NCBI GenBank assembly: GCA_004193545.1
Contig: RPGO01000026.1
Coordinates: 1-64,000, forward strand
Direction: 5' to 3'
DNA: 64,000 nucleotides
From: Candidatus Argoarchaeum ethanivorans
GTDB lineage: Archaea > Halobacteriota > Methanosarcinia > Methanosarcinales > EX4572-44
The position numbers were made by a program, and so were the translations under genes. Positions 28,388 through 37,172 of this stretch are shown in pieces. The notes under the pieces are model-generated. The model made no database searches, was not told the origin of the DNA, and saw only the letters and a list, made by a program, of their open reading frames with translations. Every line of letters starts with the position of its first letter. Positions within the stretch are counted from its first letter, which is position 1.

Positions 28388-29548
28388 TCAACATAAACCA
28401 TTTTTTCTATTATATTCTTTCCGTTTTTCAGGATCAATTAATACATCTTTAGCTTCATTTATTTTTTGAGACATTTCTTTCGACATTTTTTTGACCCACT
28501 CATAATCTTGATGTTCAAAATGGTCTGAATGATATTCCATCATTTTTACTTTGTATGCTTTTTTAATTTCGCCTTGGTTCGCAGTGCAATCAACACCTAA
28601 AATATCATAATATGTTTCTTGTGGTGCTCTTTCTTTTTCTGTTGTTTTTTCTCTAGTTGTTCCAATTTTTTTAATTTCGTCTTTTAGTTCTAAAATATTT
28701 TTTTTAGCATCAATATACGATATTCCCGCTCTTTCAAAAGCTCTGTCTATATTAACTAATTTTGTTTCAATTGCCGTTAGTACAAACAGTATTCCAGCGT
28801 CACTTGTTCTCAATTTATTACGCTGGATCAAATCTTTTGTTTCAATAATTAACAGTTTGATTTCTTTTTTTTGTTTTTCTTTGCGTGCTGCCGCTTCTGC
28901 CGCTTTCTTTGCCTCTTTTTCAGCAGCTATTTTTGCTTCCTTGTATTTCTCTTCATAACCTTTTTTATGTCCAATTATGGAACCTCGCGCGCCATCCTTT
29001 AGTTTATCCAGTTCATCCTTTTTTGTTTTTAGTAGACTATATAAACTTGACAGTTCCTTTTCCAATCTTTTTTTATTCGCAGTTTCCTTTGAGATATTCT
29101 CCAATAAAATACCTATCTCAGCTTTTGTTGATGCAGAAATAATTCTATCCTCATTGTTGGTCTCAAGAATCGAAATTTTTCTTCTATAATCCCCAACAAT
29201 ATTTGATGTTCGCATAAGATCTTCATTTAAATTTTCAATCTTGTTTTCTATTTGGTTATATTTCTCATTCTCGTATTTGTGCCTATTATACATTGGAGCG
29301 ACATGAAACAGATTTAAAAGCACTATTGTGAAAATCTCCGATCGTGGCAATGAAACAATAGATGGATCAATCCAGTCTGTGATTTCATTTCGTTTTGAAT
29401 GAACACGATAAGCTACAAAAACAATAGTGGCAACTAATAAAATTTGAGTAAGAATTGAAAGAATAAACATTATTACATAATAAATAATTGCAAGAATAAT
29501 TACAACTGCTATTATGCCACCACAAATCTCCTCACCATCGCCCATCAT
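28388..29548 (-). CDS. Membrane protein with coiled coil and C-terminal J domain
   Basis: ATG at 29548 overlaps the TGA of the upstream DUF2085 gene (ATGA), so I prefer it to the ATG-like start at 29596. The 386-residue product has hydrophobic segments near the N-terminus (IIAVVIILAIIYYVIMFILS), a long charged coiled coil (about 90-235), and a C-terminal J domain (YYDILGVDCTANQGEIKKAY; EAKDVLIDPEKRKEYNRKNG). The usual HPD tripeptide reads HSD (about 340-342), which should weaken or alter Hsp70 stimulation. Likely recruits or mimics a chaperone at the membrane. Confidence 0.82.
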   Translation of the reverse strand: MMGDGEEICGGIIAVVIILAIIYYVIMFILSILTQILLVATIVFVAYRVHSKRNEITDWIDPSIVSLPRSEIFTIVLLNLFHVAPMYNRHKYENEKYNQIENKIENLNEDLMRTSNIVGDYRRKISILETNNEDRIISASTKAEIGILLENISKETANKKRLEKELSSLYSLLKTKKDELDKLKDGARGSIIGHKKGYEEKYKEAKIAAEKEAKKAAEAAARKEKQKKEIKLLIIETKDLIQRNKLRTSDAGILFVLTAIETKLVNIDRAFERAGISYIDAKKNILELKDEIKKIGTTREKTTEKERAPQETYYDILGVDCTANQGEIKKAYKVKMMEYHSDHFEHQDYEWVKKMSKEMSQKINEAKDVLIDPEKRKEYNRKNGLC

Positions 29549-29874
29549 ACTCCCTCTTTCAGGATCTCTATTGATGCTAACAACAATATAAAACACCCAA
29601 TGCCAAAAATAAAGCCTGTGCTGAACCGTATCAAGTTAGTACTTTCTCTTAATTTAAGCAATTGTGTTGTGCCATCTAACGCAGTTGGCAGCATAAGAAG
29701 CATAGAAACAACGAATATGTCCAACCCATAGTTAAATTCAATAAAGAATTGTAACAAAAAAAAGATGAACATCCCCAAATAAATTCCCGTACATCTACTA
29801 CAGACAGGAAAATAGTGACCACTGATTTTTAATGTTCTTTCGGGATATCTATGACAAAATGGAACTATTTTCAT
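29545..29874 (-). CDS. DUF2085 small membrane protein
   Basis: A 109-residue protein with FCHRYPERTLKISGHYFPVC then SRCTGIYLGM, the DUF2085 signature (His and three Cys that may bind metal), and three or four membrane helices. It overlaps the start of the J-domain gene and, by 4 bp, the end of the HEAT/TPR gene, so all are translationally coupled. Function unknown. Confidence 0.85.
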   Translation of the reverse strand: MKIVPFCHRYPERTLKISGHYFPVCSRCTGIYLGMFIFFLLQFFIEFNYGLDIFVVSMLLMLPTALDGTTQLLKLRESTNLIRFSTGFIFGIGCFILLLASIEILKEGV

Positions 29875-31970
29875 TTTATGTATTTGTTTAGATTTTCGAT
29901 TTCTTCTTCGTTTTTATTGATTTGCTGTTCTATCTTTTCGATTGCCTGCCAAATATCTGATAATTCCTGTAAGGCATCGTCCCCATTTTTATGAGATGTC
30001 CACAAAGCCTCACCAAAATCGGTAAAGGCACTTTTTTTCTTTCTTTCAAGGTTGTATAATTCAACTTTCAGCTTACCCTGCTTAGCAGTGGATGAAACAG
30101 CATCCCCTATTTTTGCCAAAAATCCAGACTTTTTCTTTCTGGCTTTTGTTTTTTCCATTTCCTGATTTGTTTTACTCATGAGGTTGTCAATCGCCAAAAT
30201 TTCATCCAATTTGGTTTTCGCGTCTGGTGCTAATTGAGGGTTATCCTTTATGCATTCTGAATAAGCCATCTCTCCTGATTCACTGAATTTTTCGGATCGT
30301 TCTTTGGTGAGGGTTTTGATTTTACTATTCAAATTATTTAACTGGTTTTTTAATTTTGATTTAAGATTTTCATCTTCGAGCATCTGATCAAGTTCTTCTC
30401 TGGTGCTTGAGTAGATATCTTCGATGCTTTTAGCTTTAGTTAAATATTCATAAGCTTCATAATAATTGTTTTCTTCATTCAATCGCTTGGCAGCATCGAC
30501 ATAAAAATCTGCCAATCTCCCATAAACTTCGTGATTATCAGGATCTTTTTGATACAATTCTTCCAATAACGATATCGCTTCATCATAATTTCTGAGTATA
30601 TTATTGTTTAAAGCGATCCGTAATTGGCATTCAATATCTTCAGGATTAAGTTCAGATGCTTTTGTAGAATAATATATAGATTTTCTTATGAGATCCTGCC
30701 GAATCTCTCCATCGATTTCACCACCTTCTGGCGCACTTCCCATATCCATCCAAAACAACAGGTAAGCAGATCCGATGTGCTCATATGTCTCAAAAGTAGG
30801 TTTGATTTCTGCAGACTTCTTAAAATATTCTATACTCTTTTCACGAGCTTTCAATTTCGATTTTGTACTTAAATCAAATTCGAATCTATTAAAGTTGTGA
30901 CCTATCATTTCGCCAAACGCTTTCAGTGCTTCTGGATCATTTGGATTTTTATTTACCGCATCAAACGCTAGATCATAAGCATAAAAGTCCCTTGTGTTCT
31001 CTAAATGACAGACTTCATCAAACAAGCTTACATTATCGATAATACTATCCAATCTTCTTATCAGTGTTTCGTCTTGTTGAGAAACGATTTTCAATGAACG
31101 GGCAGCATTAACACAGACCCACTCATCACTACTATCCAATAGCTTAATTAATTTTGGTATCGCTGATTGGACGTATCCAACGTTTCCTTCGACGATAATA
31201 CCGAGCACACGGGCAGACTCTTCTCGAAAGTCTGGTTTGTCAAGTTGTTGTATTAATATGGGGATTGCTGGCTTGATTGTCTCCACATCATTTTGTGCAA
31301 CGTTTCCAATTATTCTTATATATTCATTATTATCAAGATGTTCAATTATTTCTGGTAGGATTGGCTTTAAAAGTTCACAATACTGTTCAGATATATTTTG
31401 CAGAATATCTTTAATATTGCTATCATAGTCATCGGAATATTTCATCATTTTTGGGATTGCATCCTTCAGCGATTCACAATTTATTACAGATATGAAAAGT
31501 AATGCCCTTTGAGCATTTCCCACAGAATCCATGTTATCAATTTTTGTATCTTCAATAATTATTTCACGATGTTCTAAGAGATTTGTTAATTTGGGTATTG
31601 CAGGTCTGATTAATTCAATGCTATCTTTATTCACCGCGCTTGCAATAATTTCTGCAGCTCTTTTATTGGTATAGTAAAATTCATAATCAAGAAGATTAAT
31701 TACGGACGGGATTATCGGTTGTACGAGTTGAGAATCCCACGCCCCTATTTCAGAAACAGCATCCATTGCATTCAATAAGATATCCAATTCACGACCAATT
31801 CTCATAGACCCATTATAATCCATTGGAATGTCCAACGTTTTATTTATAGCTCTTTCTTCCACCAAAGAGAACAACGACCTTCGAACCTCTTCATCCTTGA
31901 TTGCAGCTTTAACTACTTCTCTACGGCTATCATAGTCCGCGAGTGATTTTATTAATTCAGATTTATCCAT
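29871..31970 (-). CDS. HEAT-repeat and TPR protein
   Basis: A 699-residue soluble protein. Residues about 60-330 are HEAT/ARM-like repeats with recurring '…ELIRPAIPKLTNLLEH', 'ETIKPAIPILIQQLDK' and 'GYVQSAIPKLIKLLDS' units. Residues about 340-530 are TPR-like (NPNDPEALKAFGEMI; NYDEAISLLEELYQKDPDNH). The C-terminal 170 residues are charged coiled coil. It looks like a scaffold. It is the largest gene of the operon, 48 bp after the membrane-protein gene, and overlaps DUF2085 by 4 bp. Confidence 0.82.
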   Translation of the reverse strand: MDKSELIKSLADYDSRREVVKAAIKDEEVRRSLFSLVEERAINKTLDIPMDYNGSMRIGRELDILLNAMDAVSEIGAWDSQLVQPIIPSVINLLDYEFYYTNKRAAEIIASAVNKDSIELIRPAIPKLTNLLEHREIIIEDTKIDNMDSVGNAQRALLFISVINCESLKDAIPKMMKYSDDYDSNIKDILQNISEQYCELLKPILPEIIEHLDNNEYIRIIGNVAQNDVETIKPAIPILIQQLDKPDFREESARVLGIIVEGNVGYVQSAIPKLIKLLDSSDEWVCVNAARSLKIVSQQDETLIRRLDSIIDNVSLFDEVCHLENTRDFYAYDLAFDAVNKNPNDPEALKAFGEMIGHNFNRFEFDLSTKSKLKAREKSIEYFKKSAEIKPTFETYEHIGSAYLLFWMDMGSAPEGGEIDGEIRQDLIRKSIYYSTKASELNPEDIECQLRIALNNNILRNYDEAISLLEELYQKDPDNHEVYGRLADFYVDAAKRLNEENNYYEAYEYLTKAKSIEDIYSSTREELDQMLEDENLKSKLKNQLNNLNSKIKTLTKERSEKFSESGEMAYSECIKDNPQLAPDAKTKLDEILAIDNLMSKTNQEMEKTKARKKKSGFLAKIGDAVSSTAKQGKLKVELYNLERKKKSAFTDFGEALWTSHKNGDDALQELSDIWQAIEKIEQQINKNEEEIENLNKYIK

Positions 31971-32018
31971 TGATTACACCTCATAAACTTCCAACCACAT
32001 GAAGCACCCTACAGTACA

Positions 32019-32363
32019 TCAATCATCGTAGTCTGCATCGTACTTTGGCTTTTCCTCGCAGAAATTAGCAAGGATACGCTCATTAATTTTACCAACCGCT
32101 TCAAGGAGTTCTGCAAATGACCTGAATATGCCGAAACCACTGAATAATGCAATTAATTTGTATGTACCCACAACAAGGAGCCCAAATGTTTTACTCAACA
32201 CCAAACCCGCAATCGGCGTCATGAGGAGCATTGTCATCTCTTCCTTCAACCCTCCACTTGAATCAATCAAAACAATAACAATATAAAAAATCATCCATTC
32301 CAGATATTTCATACGCCAAAGCTTTTTCTGGAACCAATCCAATGGTACGGGGAACTTTATCAT
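32019..32363 (-). CDS. Small membrane protein of the zinc-ribbon operon
   Basis: A 114-residue protein with about three hydrophobic segments (WMIFYIVIVLIDSS; MLLMTPIAGLVLSKTFGLLV; YKLIALFSGFGIF) and an acidic tail (EEKPKYDADYDD). No family recognised. It lies between the zinc-ribbon gene and the HEAT/TPR gene. Confidence 0.7.
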   Translation of the reverse strand: MIKFPVPLDWFQKKLWRMKYLEWMIFYIVIVLIDSSGGLKEEMTMLLMTPIAGLVLSKTFGLLVVGTYKLIALFSGFGIFRSFAELLEAVGKINERILANFCEEKPKYDADYDD

Positions 32364-32447
32364 TCAATCACCCTTTTTTATATTATAGTTACTAAATTAA
32401 GAAAACCATAGAGATGGTTATGTACTCCATAATCAACTACCCATCGT

Positions 32448-32594
32448 TCAATACGACTTATGACAAAACGGGCAGGTTGATTTGCCACTTCCACAGCCAC
32501 TGCATAGAAATGCCCCGCAGTGTGGGCATAACTTTGCTCCCGGCCATCCTACCTCTCGTTCTTTACCGCATAGATCACATCTTCTTTTCGCCAT
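32448..32594 (-). CDS. Double zinc-ribbon micro-protein (48 aa), copy 1
   Basis: ATG 32594 to TGA 32448. The product starts MAKRRCDLCGKEREVGWPGA and continues with CPHCGAF, CSGCGSGKSTCPFCHKSY. Eight cysteines in four C-x2-C pairs (6/9, 23/26, 31/34, 41/44) would bind two zincs. It has a good ribosome binding site (GGCAGAGGTAGG). A paralogue with the same cysteine spacing and the same HK-x-Y ending is at 59274-59423. In both places it is followed by a membrane protein. Confidence 0.85.
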   Translation of the reverse strand: MAKRRCDLCGKEREVGWPGAKLCPHCGAFLCSGCGSGKSTCPFCHKSY

Positions 32595-32612
32595 TATCCT
32601 ACCTCTGCCCCT

Positions 32613-32744
32613 TCATCCGTCATGATTCGTAACATGTTCAAAGAGACTATTCATACCACGCCCCCCTTCACATAAGTTTTTCGGTTTAAGCACGTTATGG
32701 TTGGCACTCGCTCCAATCATGTCTGCTGTGATTTTCTTCTTCAT
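32613..32744 (-). CDS. Small ORF (43 aa) heading the operon
   Basis: ATG 32744 to TGA 32613 encodes MKKKITADMIGASANHNVLK and a tail ending EHVTNHDG. A ribosome binding site GAGAGGTGCC precedes it at 7 bp. It is the promoter-proximal ORF, 18 bp before the zinc-ribbon gene. No family recognised; it could be a leader peptide. Confidence 0.5.
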   Translation of the reverse strand: MKKKITADMIGASANHNVLKPKNLCEGGRGMNSLFEHVTNHDG

Positions 32745-32765
32745 TCTGGCACCTCTCAAAATAAC

Positions 32766-32781
32766 TAACGTATCTACGTTA
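32766..32781. promoter_or_regulatory. Palindromic operator candidate between divergent genes
   Basis: TAACGTA-TC-TACGTTA is a perfect inverted repeat with 7-bp arms and a 2-bp centre. It lies 22 bp upstream of the 43-aa ORF and 36 bp upstream of the divergent winged-helix gene. That is where an autoregulated archaeal repressor would bind. Confidence 0.6.
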
Positions 32782-32816
32782 ATCCCACTATATTTACATA
32801 ATCATTCTACATAAAG

Positions 32817-33113
32817 ATGTTGATCCGATTCTCAAGAGATTGGATGAAGCTGAATATTAACGATGAGATAAAGATCAGAATTTTAAAGCAGTTGAGTGAT
32901 AGAAAAGTCTATTCATTCTATTTACTGGCGAAGAAGGTAAAAGCCAATAACACAACAGTCAAGAAAAACTGTATATTCCTTCGCATGATCGGGCTCATCA
33001 GGATTGATGAAGTCTCTTCAGAAGAGAGCGCATCAGGCACGCCATCATACAGGGTCATGATCACGGAAAAGGGGTTGAAAGCTATTGAGAACCTGCATAC
33101 TGAATCTGTGTGA
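32817..33113 (+). CDS. Winged-helix transcriptional regulator
   Basis: A 98-residue archaeal winged-helix protein: INDEIKIRILKQLSDRKVYS and FYLLAKKVKANNTTVKKNC (recognition helix), followed by a wing (GTPSYRVMITEKGLKAIENL). A second ATG at 32844 is possible. It is divergent from the zinc-ribbon operon with a palindrome between, so it is the likely local regulator. Confidence 0.8.
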   Translation: MLIRFSRDWMKLNINDEIKIRILKQLSDRKVYSFYLLAKKVKANNTTVKKNCIFLRMIGLIRIDEVSSEESASGTPSYRVMITEKGLKAIENLHTESV

Positions 33114-33123
33114 CTTGCTGTTC

Positions 33124-33249
33124 TCACTCTCTTTTCTGATCTTTTCTCTGCTTTTTCTTGTCTGTTAGGAGATTTCGCCTGTCCTCAAGCACCGTTGTAT
33201 CAAAACGCATTCCAAAACACATACCCGGATTCATGTTGTTCATGTTCAT
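33124..33249 (-). CDS. Possible small ORF (41 aa)
   Basis: ATG 33249 to TGA 33124 encodes MNMNNMNPGMCFGMRFDTTV with a highly basic tail (KKKQRKDQKRE). It is just downstream of the truncated phosphopantothenate synthetase. Coding status is uncertain; there are several alternative ATGs. Confidence 0.3.
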   Translation of the reverse strand: MNMNNMNPGMCFGMRFDTTVLEDRRNLLTDKKKQRKDQKRE

Positions 33250-33274
33250 GATCTGTGTGGTTTATGTTCATGAT

Positions 33275-33667
33275 TTAGAATGACTCCTGCGGGTGTGCTG
33301 AAATCTCATCCAGCGCATCCCGAAGCACTCGCCTGTTATCATAATCCTTGAGCATCCGCTGGAGTTCTGGCACTGTCACACCACCAAGTTCCTCCACTAT
33401 AGATCTCATATTCGGAACTGCTCTTACGATGTTATCGACGATGGTTACCTCAGTCGTTCTTGCCGTATGTGAAAGCGGGTTTAGATCGACCGCCACAACA
33501 GTCTTGCCCATCTTCTTAAGAGCAGAGCACCGATCTCTATCCTCAATTGGCACAAGCACTGTATCTGCAGCATAAATGCCCTGTGAATCCACAATCCCTA
33601 TTAGATTCAAGACCTGGAATCCATGCATTAGACCTGGTGTATAATCCAGTTGCGCCCTGTTTCTCAA
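33275..33667 (-). pseudogene. N-terminally truncated 4-phosphopantoate--beta-alanine ligase
   Basis: The 130-codon frame carries the C-terminal half of archaeal phosphopantothenate synthetase (DUF137): GIYAADTVLVPIEDRDRCSA, LKKMGKTVVAVDLNPLSHTA, TIVDNIVRAVPNM and EELGGVTVPELQ. The family is about 250-260 residues; the substrate-binding N-terminal half (HPRY…GLIAHGRGEAFDYL) is absent. Upstream sequence to 33790 has no matching frame. CoA synthesis needs this step, so an intact copy must lie elsewhere or another enzyme is used. Confidence 0.7.
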
Positions 33668-33925
33668 GGTGCGACCAGAACGAAATCAACCAGCATCAAC
33701 CCTCTAAGCAAGCACCGATGGGACGATATCAATCGGTTGAGCAACCCGACAAAAGCATACATCAAACCAAATTATACGAAACAATAGATTAAAACCTTAA
33801 CACTCCAGCACACCAAACATGGTTTCCAGAGTGCTGTATTAACCAGATAATTTTTGAGATTCGGCGTATAAAGACAGTAGAACACCCAACTATTTTATAC
33901 GATACCCGAGTAAACCCGGCATACT

Positions 33926-34423
33926 ATGAAGAACATAGTTGTGCTTGAGACAAATATGGGGCAGATTGAGATCAAACTTGATCACGAAAATGCCCCGATA
34001 ACGACCGAGAATTTCATTCGCTACGTACAGGAAGGACATTACGATGGCACCATCTTCCACCGCATAATCGACGATTTTATGATCCAGGGAGGCGGCTACA
34101 CCCCTAATGGTAAAGAGAAACCAACTCATAAACCCATCAATTTAGAATCAAACAACGGATTGAAAAACCAGGTCGGAACCATCGCAATGGCAAGAACGGG
34201 TGACCCTGACAGCGCTACTTCTCAGTTTTTCATCAACGTTGCCGATAATCATTACCTGAACTATGCAAAGGGTAACGACGGTTATGCAGTATTTGGCAAA
34301 GTAATATCTGGTATGGAGACCGTTAACCGTATAAAAACCGTGAAAACAGGAAACAAAGGATCATTCACTGATTGGCCACAGGAAGATGTGATTATAAAAC
34401 ACGCCCACCTGAAACCAGCATAA
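33926..34423 (+). CDS. Cyclophilin-type peptidyl-prolyl cis-trans isomerase
   Basis: A 165-residue cyclophilin, cytoplasmic (no signal). Core motifs are VLETNMGQIEIKLDHENAPI, FHRIIDDFMIQGGGYTPNG with the catalytic Arg, and TIAMARTGDPDSATSQFFIN. A TATA-like CTATTTTATACG is at about 33891-33902, some 25 bp upstream. Confidence 0.96.
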   Translation: MKNIVVLETNMGQIEIKLDHENAPITTENFIRYVQEGHYDGTIFHRIIDDFMIQGGGYTPNGKEKPTHKPINLESNNGLKNQVGTIAMARTGDPDSATSQFFINVADNHYLNYAKGNDGYAVFGKVISGMETVNRIKTVKTGNKGSFTDWPQEDVIIKHAHLKPA

Positions 34424-34906
34424 TCTCGCCACTGGTGGATGTGTCTGTGTTATTTTTGTGGTATGGTGAGTTTCAGTTTTGATGCGCAATATGGACAGAC
34501 TGCCTATTTTGGGCATTTGTCATATTTTTCGGTAATGTCCTAATCCGAGATAGTTAACTGGAAAATAGAAAAATTCATGCCATGTCCACAGATGATCCGC
34601 CAATCCTTCCAACATTGCGGGGGAAGTTCTTCTTTTGAACCCGTTTATAAAATTCCAATAGAATTGAAACAGTTGAAGCGAACATTTTAGCATCCACCTC
34701 CATATCCAGATTGTTCAACATTGGCGTTCGGTTAAGAAGTTTTAGTGATTCATCTCTCACGTTTTTGACAACTTGAATGTTCTGGCAAATCTTGATGCAT
34801 ATTAAAATTACAACCGGTCACAGATGGAAGCCAATTATAATGACTTTACCCGATATTTATTGCGTTCTTATGATTTATCTCTTAACCGAACACCGATGAA
34901 GTAGTA
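34424..34906. other. Region with one doubtful ORF
   Basis: About 480 bp between the cyclophilin and YjbQ genes. I see no RNA gene or repeat here. The only open frame of note is a 61-codon minus-strand ORF (34575-34760) described separately. Confidence 0.5.
34575..34760 (-). CDS. Doubtful small ORF (61 aa)
   Basis: Encodes MRDESLKLLNRTPMLNNLDM and FASTVSILLEFYKRVQKKNF. The frame also stays open upstream without an ATG (QNIQVVKNVRDES), so it may be a piece of a lost gene. Composition looks coding, but I recognise no family. Confidence 0.3.
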   Translation of the reverse strand: MRDESLKLLNRTPMLNNLDMEVDAKMFASTVSILLEFYKRVQKKNFPRNVGRIGGSSVDMA

Positions 34907-35335
34907 TTATCCGTTCATGTCACCCATAATCTGTACAATAATGTCTCTGCTTCGTGGTCTGTTGTCCAGATCAATAAATACAATCTGCTGCCATGTGCCA
35001 AGCATCAGGCTGCTATCTTGAAACGGTACGGTAATGCTTGGTCCAAGAAGTGATGCTCTGATGTGAGAGTGTCCATTGCCATCGCCCCAGCGAAGATTGT
35101 GTTTGTATTCAATGCCCTGCGGTGCTACATGCTCAAGCATTCGCTTCATATCTTCTATCAGACCTGGCTCGTATTCGATGGTTGTCAGTGCTGCCGTTGA
35201 ACCGTGTACGAACACTGTGACTATTCCACTCCTAAAGTTAGATTTTCTTAATAAGCTGGATACATCATCAGTGATATCAAGTATATCCACGTTTCCTCTG
35301 GTACTAATACTGATATGTTCTGTTACAACATTCAT
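34907..35335 (-). CDS. YjbQ/UPF0047 family protein
   Basis: A 142-residue protein of the YjbQ (secondary thiamine-phosphate synthase) family. Conserved residues include VTVFVHGSTAALTTIEYEPG, RWGDGNGHSHIRASLLGPS and the C-terminal GTWQQIVFIDLDNRPRSRDI. Family members often purify with a bound metal; weak thiamine-phosphate synthase activity has been reported for the E. coli protein. The window also holds ThiN, the usual archaeal enzyme. Confidence 0.93.
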   Translation of the reverse strand: MNVVTEHISISTRGNVDILDITDDVSSLLRKSNFRSGIVTVFVHGSTAALTTIEYEPGLIEDMKRMLEHVAPQGIEYKHNLRWGDGNGHSHIRASLLGPSITVPFQDSSLMLGTWQQIVFIDLDNRPRSRDIIVQIMGDMNG

Positions 35336-35425
35336 ATAATTATGAACCCCTACATAGTATAAAAGCGATGGTGTTTGGAATAAAAGATGGGGTGGAGCCT
35401 GCCACGCAATTACCCTTCAATTTTT

Positions 35426-35932
35426 TCAGGGTTTCTGAACTTTATCAGTTTCATACTCCATGACACCTTCCTTTAATGTTATCACATAATCAGAAGAGTT
35501 TTTCAGTGCAACAGAAAATCCCGGCTCAGCGCCAAAGAGTATTGTCTCCTTTCCTTTTTCATTAGCTTTTACAAGAAGTGGTTTAAAATTTGCATCACGG
35601 GTGACAAGAGCCAGGGTATCGATAACCGGGTTGTACACCAGCTCCATGCCCTCGATTACCAGGCGAACATCAACATCACTGGTGCATATCACCGGCTCAA
35701 AACCATGGTTTTCTATAGCTTCAACAAGCTTGTCGGTCGCATACTGATTAAGAAATACTTTTCCAATTTTTATGGTGCCGTAATCCTTCAAAACGTCCCG
35801 TATTTCTTCAAGGTCTACCTGGAACTCTTTTCTAAGCATGTTGGGGCCGTCAACCAGCAGCCCTATTTTTCTTCGACCTCTCTCTTTTTTTGAACCAAGA
35901 TATGTCTTAATAGATTCGAAACTTGTTTTCAT
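35426..35932 (-). CDS. NYN-domain (PIN-like) predicted nuclease
   Basis: A 168-residue NYN protein of the TIGR00288 type found in archaea. GLLVDGPNMLRKEFQVDLEE has the first active-site Asp28 and Asn31; CTSDVDVRLVIEGMELVYNP and DTLALVTRDANFKPLL carry the remaining acidic residues. Probably an RNA-processing or RNA-decay nuclease. Monocistronic. Confidence 0.88.
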   Translation of the reverse strand: MKTSFESIKTYLGSKKERGRRKIGLLVDGPNMLRKEFQVDLEEIRDVLKDYGTIKIGKVFLNQYATDKLVEAIENHGFEPVICTSDVDVRLVIEGMELVYNPVIDTLALVTRDANFKPLLVKANEKGKETILFGAEPGFSVALKNSSDYVITLKEGVMEYETDKVQKP

Positions 35933-36190
35933 TAAAAGTCCAACCTTATGGTACTGTTATTTACGTCTCCTTTCATTAGTTTATATTTGTTTCTAAATTT
36001 TTCTCTATCTCTTTCTCTTATATTCCGGGACTTGTGACCCTCAGGTTTGGTGGTGTGCCCGAACACCATGCAGGTTAAGATTCCAGTTGAAACGCAAAGG
36101 ATTTATTCAACCGAGGTTTTAACATCAATTATATTGATGAACGATGATTTTTGGTGTGCGCTGGTGCATAAAAGAGGTCAGGTGTAAGAA

Positions 36191-36577
36191 ATGGTCGATC
36201 AGGCTGAGATTCACAGGAAAACCGTAAGCAGTGATGTTGAGGAACGTCGATGGGCGGCGGAGCAACTACGCAGTGATTTTGCAGATTTACCTGACAAAGA
36301 AGCAGCATGGAAAGACTTGATTCAACTAACACAGTACAAAGACCCTGGTGTGCAGTGGAGGATAGCAGGTACACTTGGTTCTGCCTTCCAACACGTTCCA
36401 GATAAAGAAGCAGCATGGAAAGACCTGCACAAACTAACACAGGACAACGACCGTTTGGTGCGGTGGAGTGCAGCAGATGCACTTGGTTTTGCCTTCCAAC
36501 ACGTTCCGGATAAAGAAGAAACGTGGAAAGACCTGCACAAACTAACACAGGGCAAAGACAGTGATGTGCGGATGTGA
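36191..36577 (+). CDS. Short HEAT-repeat protein, probably truncated
   Basis: A 128-residue protein of near-identical repeats of about 32 residues built on 'FQHVPDKEAAWKDLHKLTQD…RWSAADALG'. Three repeats are visible, the last one cut at QGKDSDVRM. The DNA then continues, one frame over, into a dockerin tail. So a longer repeat protein was probably shortened by deletion. Such repeats are common in large families in Methanosarcinales-type genomes. Confidence 0.7.
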   Translation: MVDQAEIHRKTVSSDVEERRWAAEQLRSDFADLPDKEAAWKDLIQLTQYKDPGVQWRIAGTLGSAFQHVPDKEAAWKDLHKLTQDNDRLVRWSAADALGFAFQHVPDKEETWKDLHKLTQGKDSDVRM

Positions 36578-36645
36578 ACCGAGACGGGCGGGTTACGTCA
36601 GTTGATGCGCTGATGATCCTGCAGGCGGCGGTTGGGAGCGGTTAA
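36571..36645 (+). pseudogene. Orphan dockerin tail (copy 1)
   Basis: Encodes DVNRDGRVTSVDALMILQAA then VGSG and stop, half of a dockerin-type calcium-binding repeat (D-x-N-x-D-G-x-V-x-S-x-D-A). It overlaps the end of the HEAT gene in another frame. A second copy is at 37848-37997. Confidence 0.7.
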
Positions 36646-36714
36646 TTTTTTGCATTATGGCGATCAATTAAGTTTATAATCCATTAGGCGACATGCCAGA
36701 ATGTAGGTAATGAT

Positions 36715-37035
36715 ATGATTGCATTATTTTTGGAAATATTGATAGCAACGGTTGTAAGTATTATGATTTATTCGTGGTACTGGTGGGCACCAGCCATTTC
36801 CTTCCCATTGATAATGAGTATAGGGAACCAAATGTACGAACCACCCATACTGCTGTCAAACTATCGAAGAATTGTTGATGGCTTGTTAACACTATCTCAA
36901 ATTGGATATGTCATTAGCCAGATAATTATTTTTCACATAAACATCGGATCTTGGTATGGCTGGTTAATAGGCGGAATCGTTGGTTTGATACTTATGGGAT
37001 TTATGATCCCAAGAAGGTGGTGGTATGAATCATAG
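36715..37035 (+). CDS. Small integral membrane protein
   Basis: A 106-residue protein with three to four hydrophobic segments (MIALFLEILIATVVSIMIYS; IGYVISQIIIFHI; WLIGGIVGLILMGFM) and a basic WW-containing C-terminus (IPRRWWYES). No family recognised. Confidence 0.55.
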   Translation: MIALFLEILIATVVSIMIYSWYWWAPAISFPLIMSIGNQMYEPPILLSNYRRIVDGLLTLSQIGYVISQIIIFHINIGSWYGWLIGGIVGLILMGFMIPRRWWYES

Positions 37036-37172
37036 TGGGGGTTATAAATAACACTATACCCAATTCAGGAGATATAATAAGAAAAAAGTTTAAGAGATTA
37101 AGAGTATGAGACTAAACATGGAAAAGAACATTGTGATAATCAGAGACTGCCACACCATCTGGTAGAGGGGGT

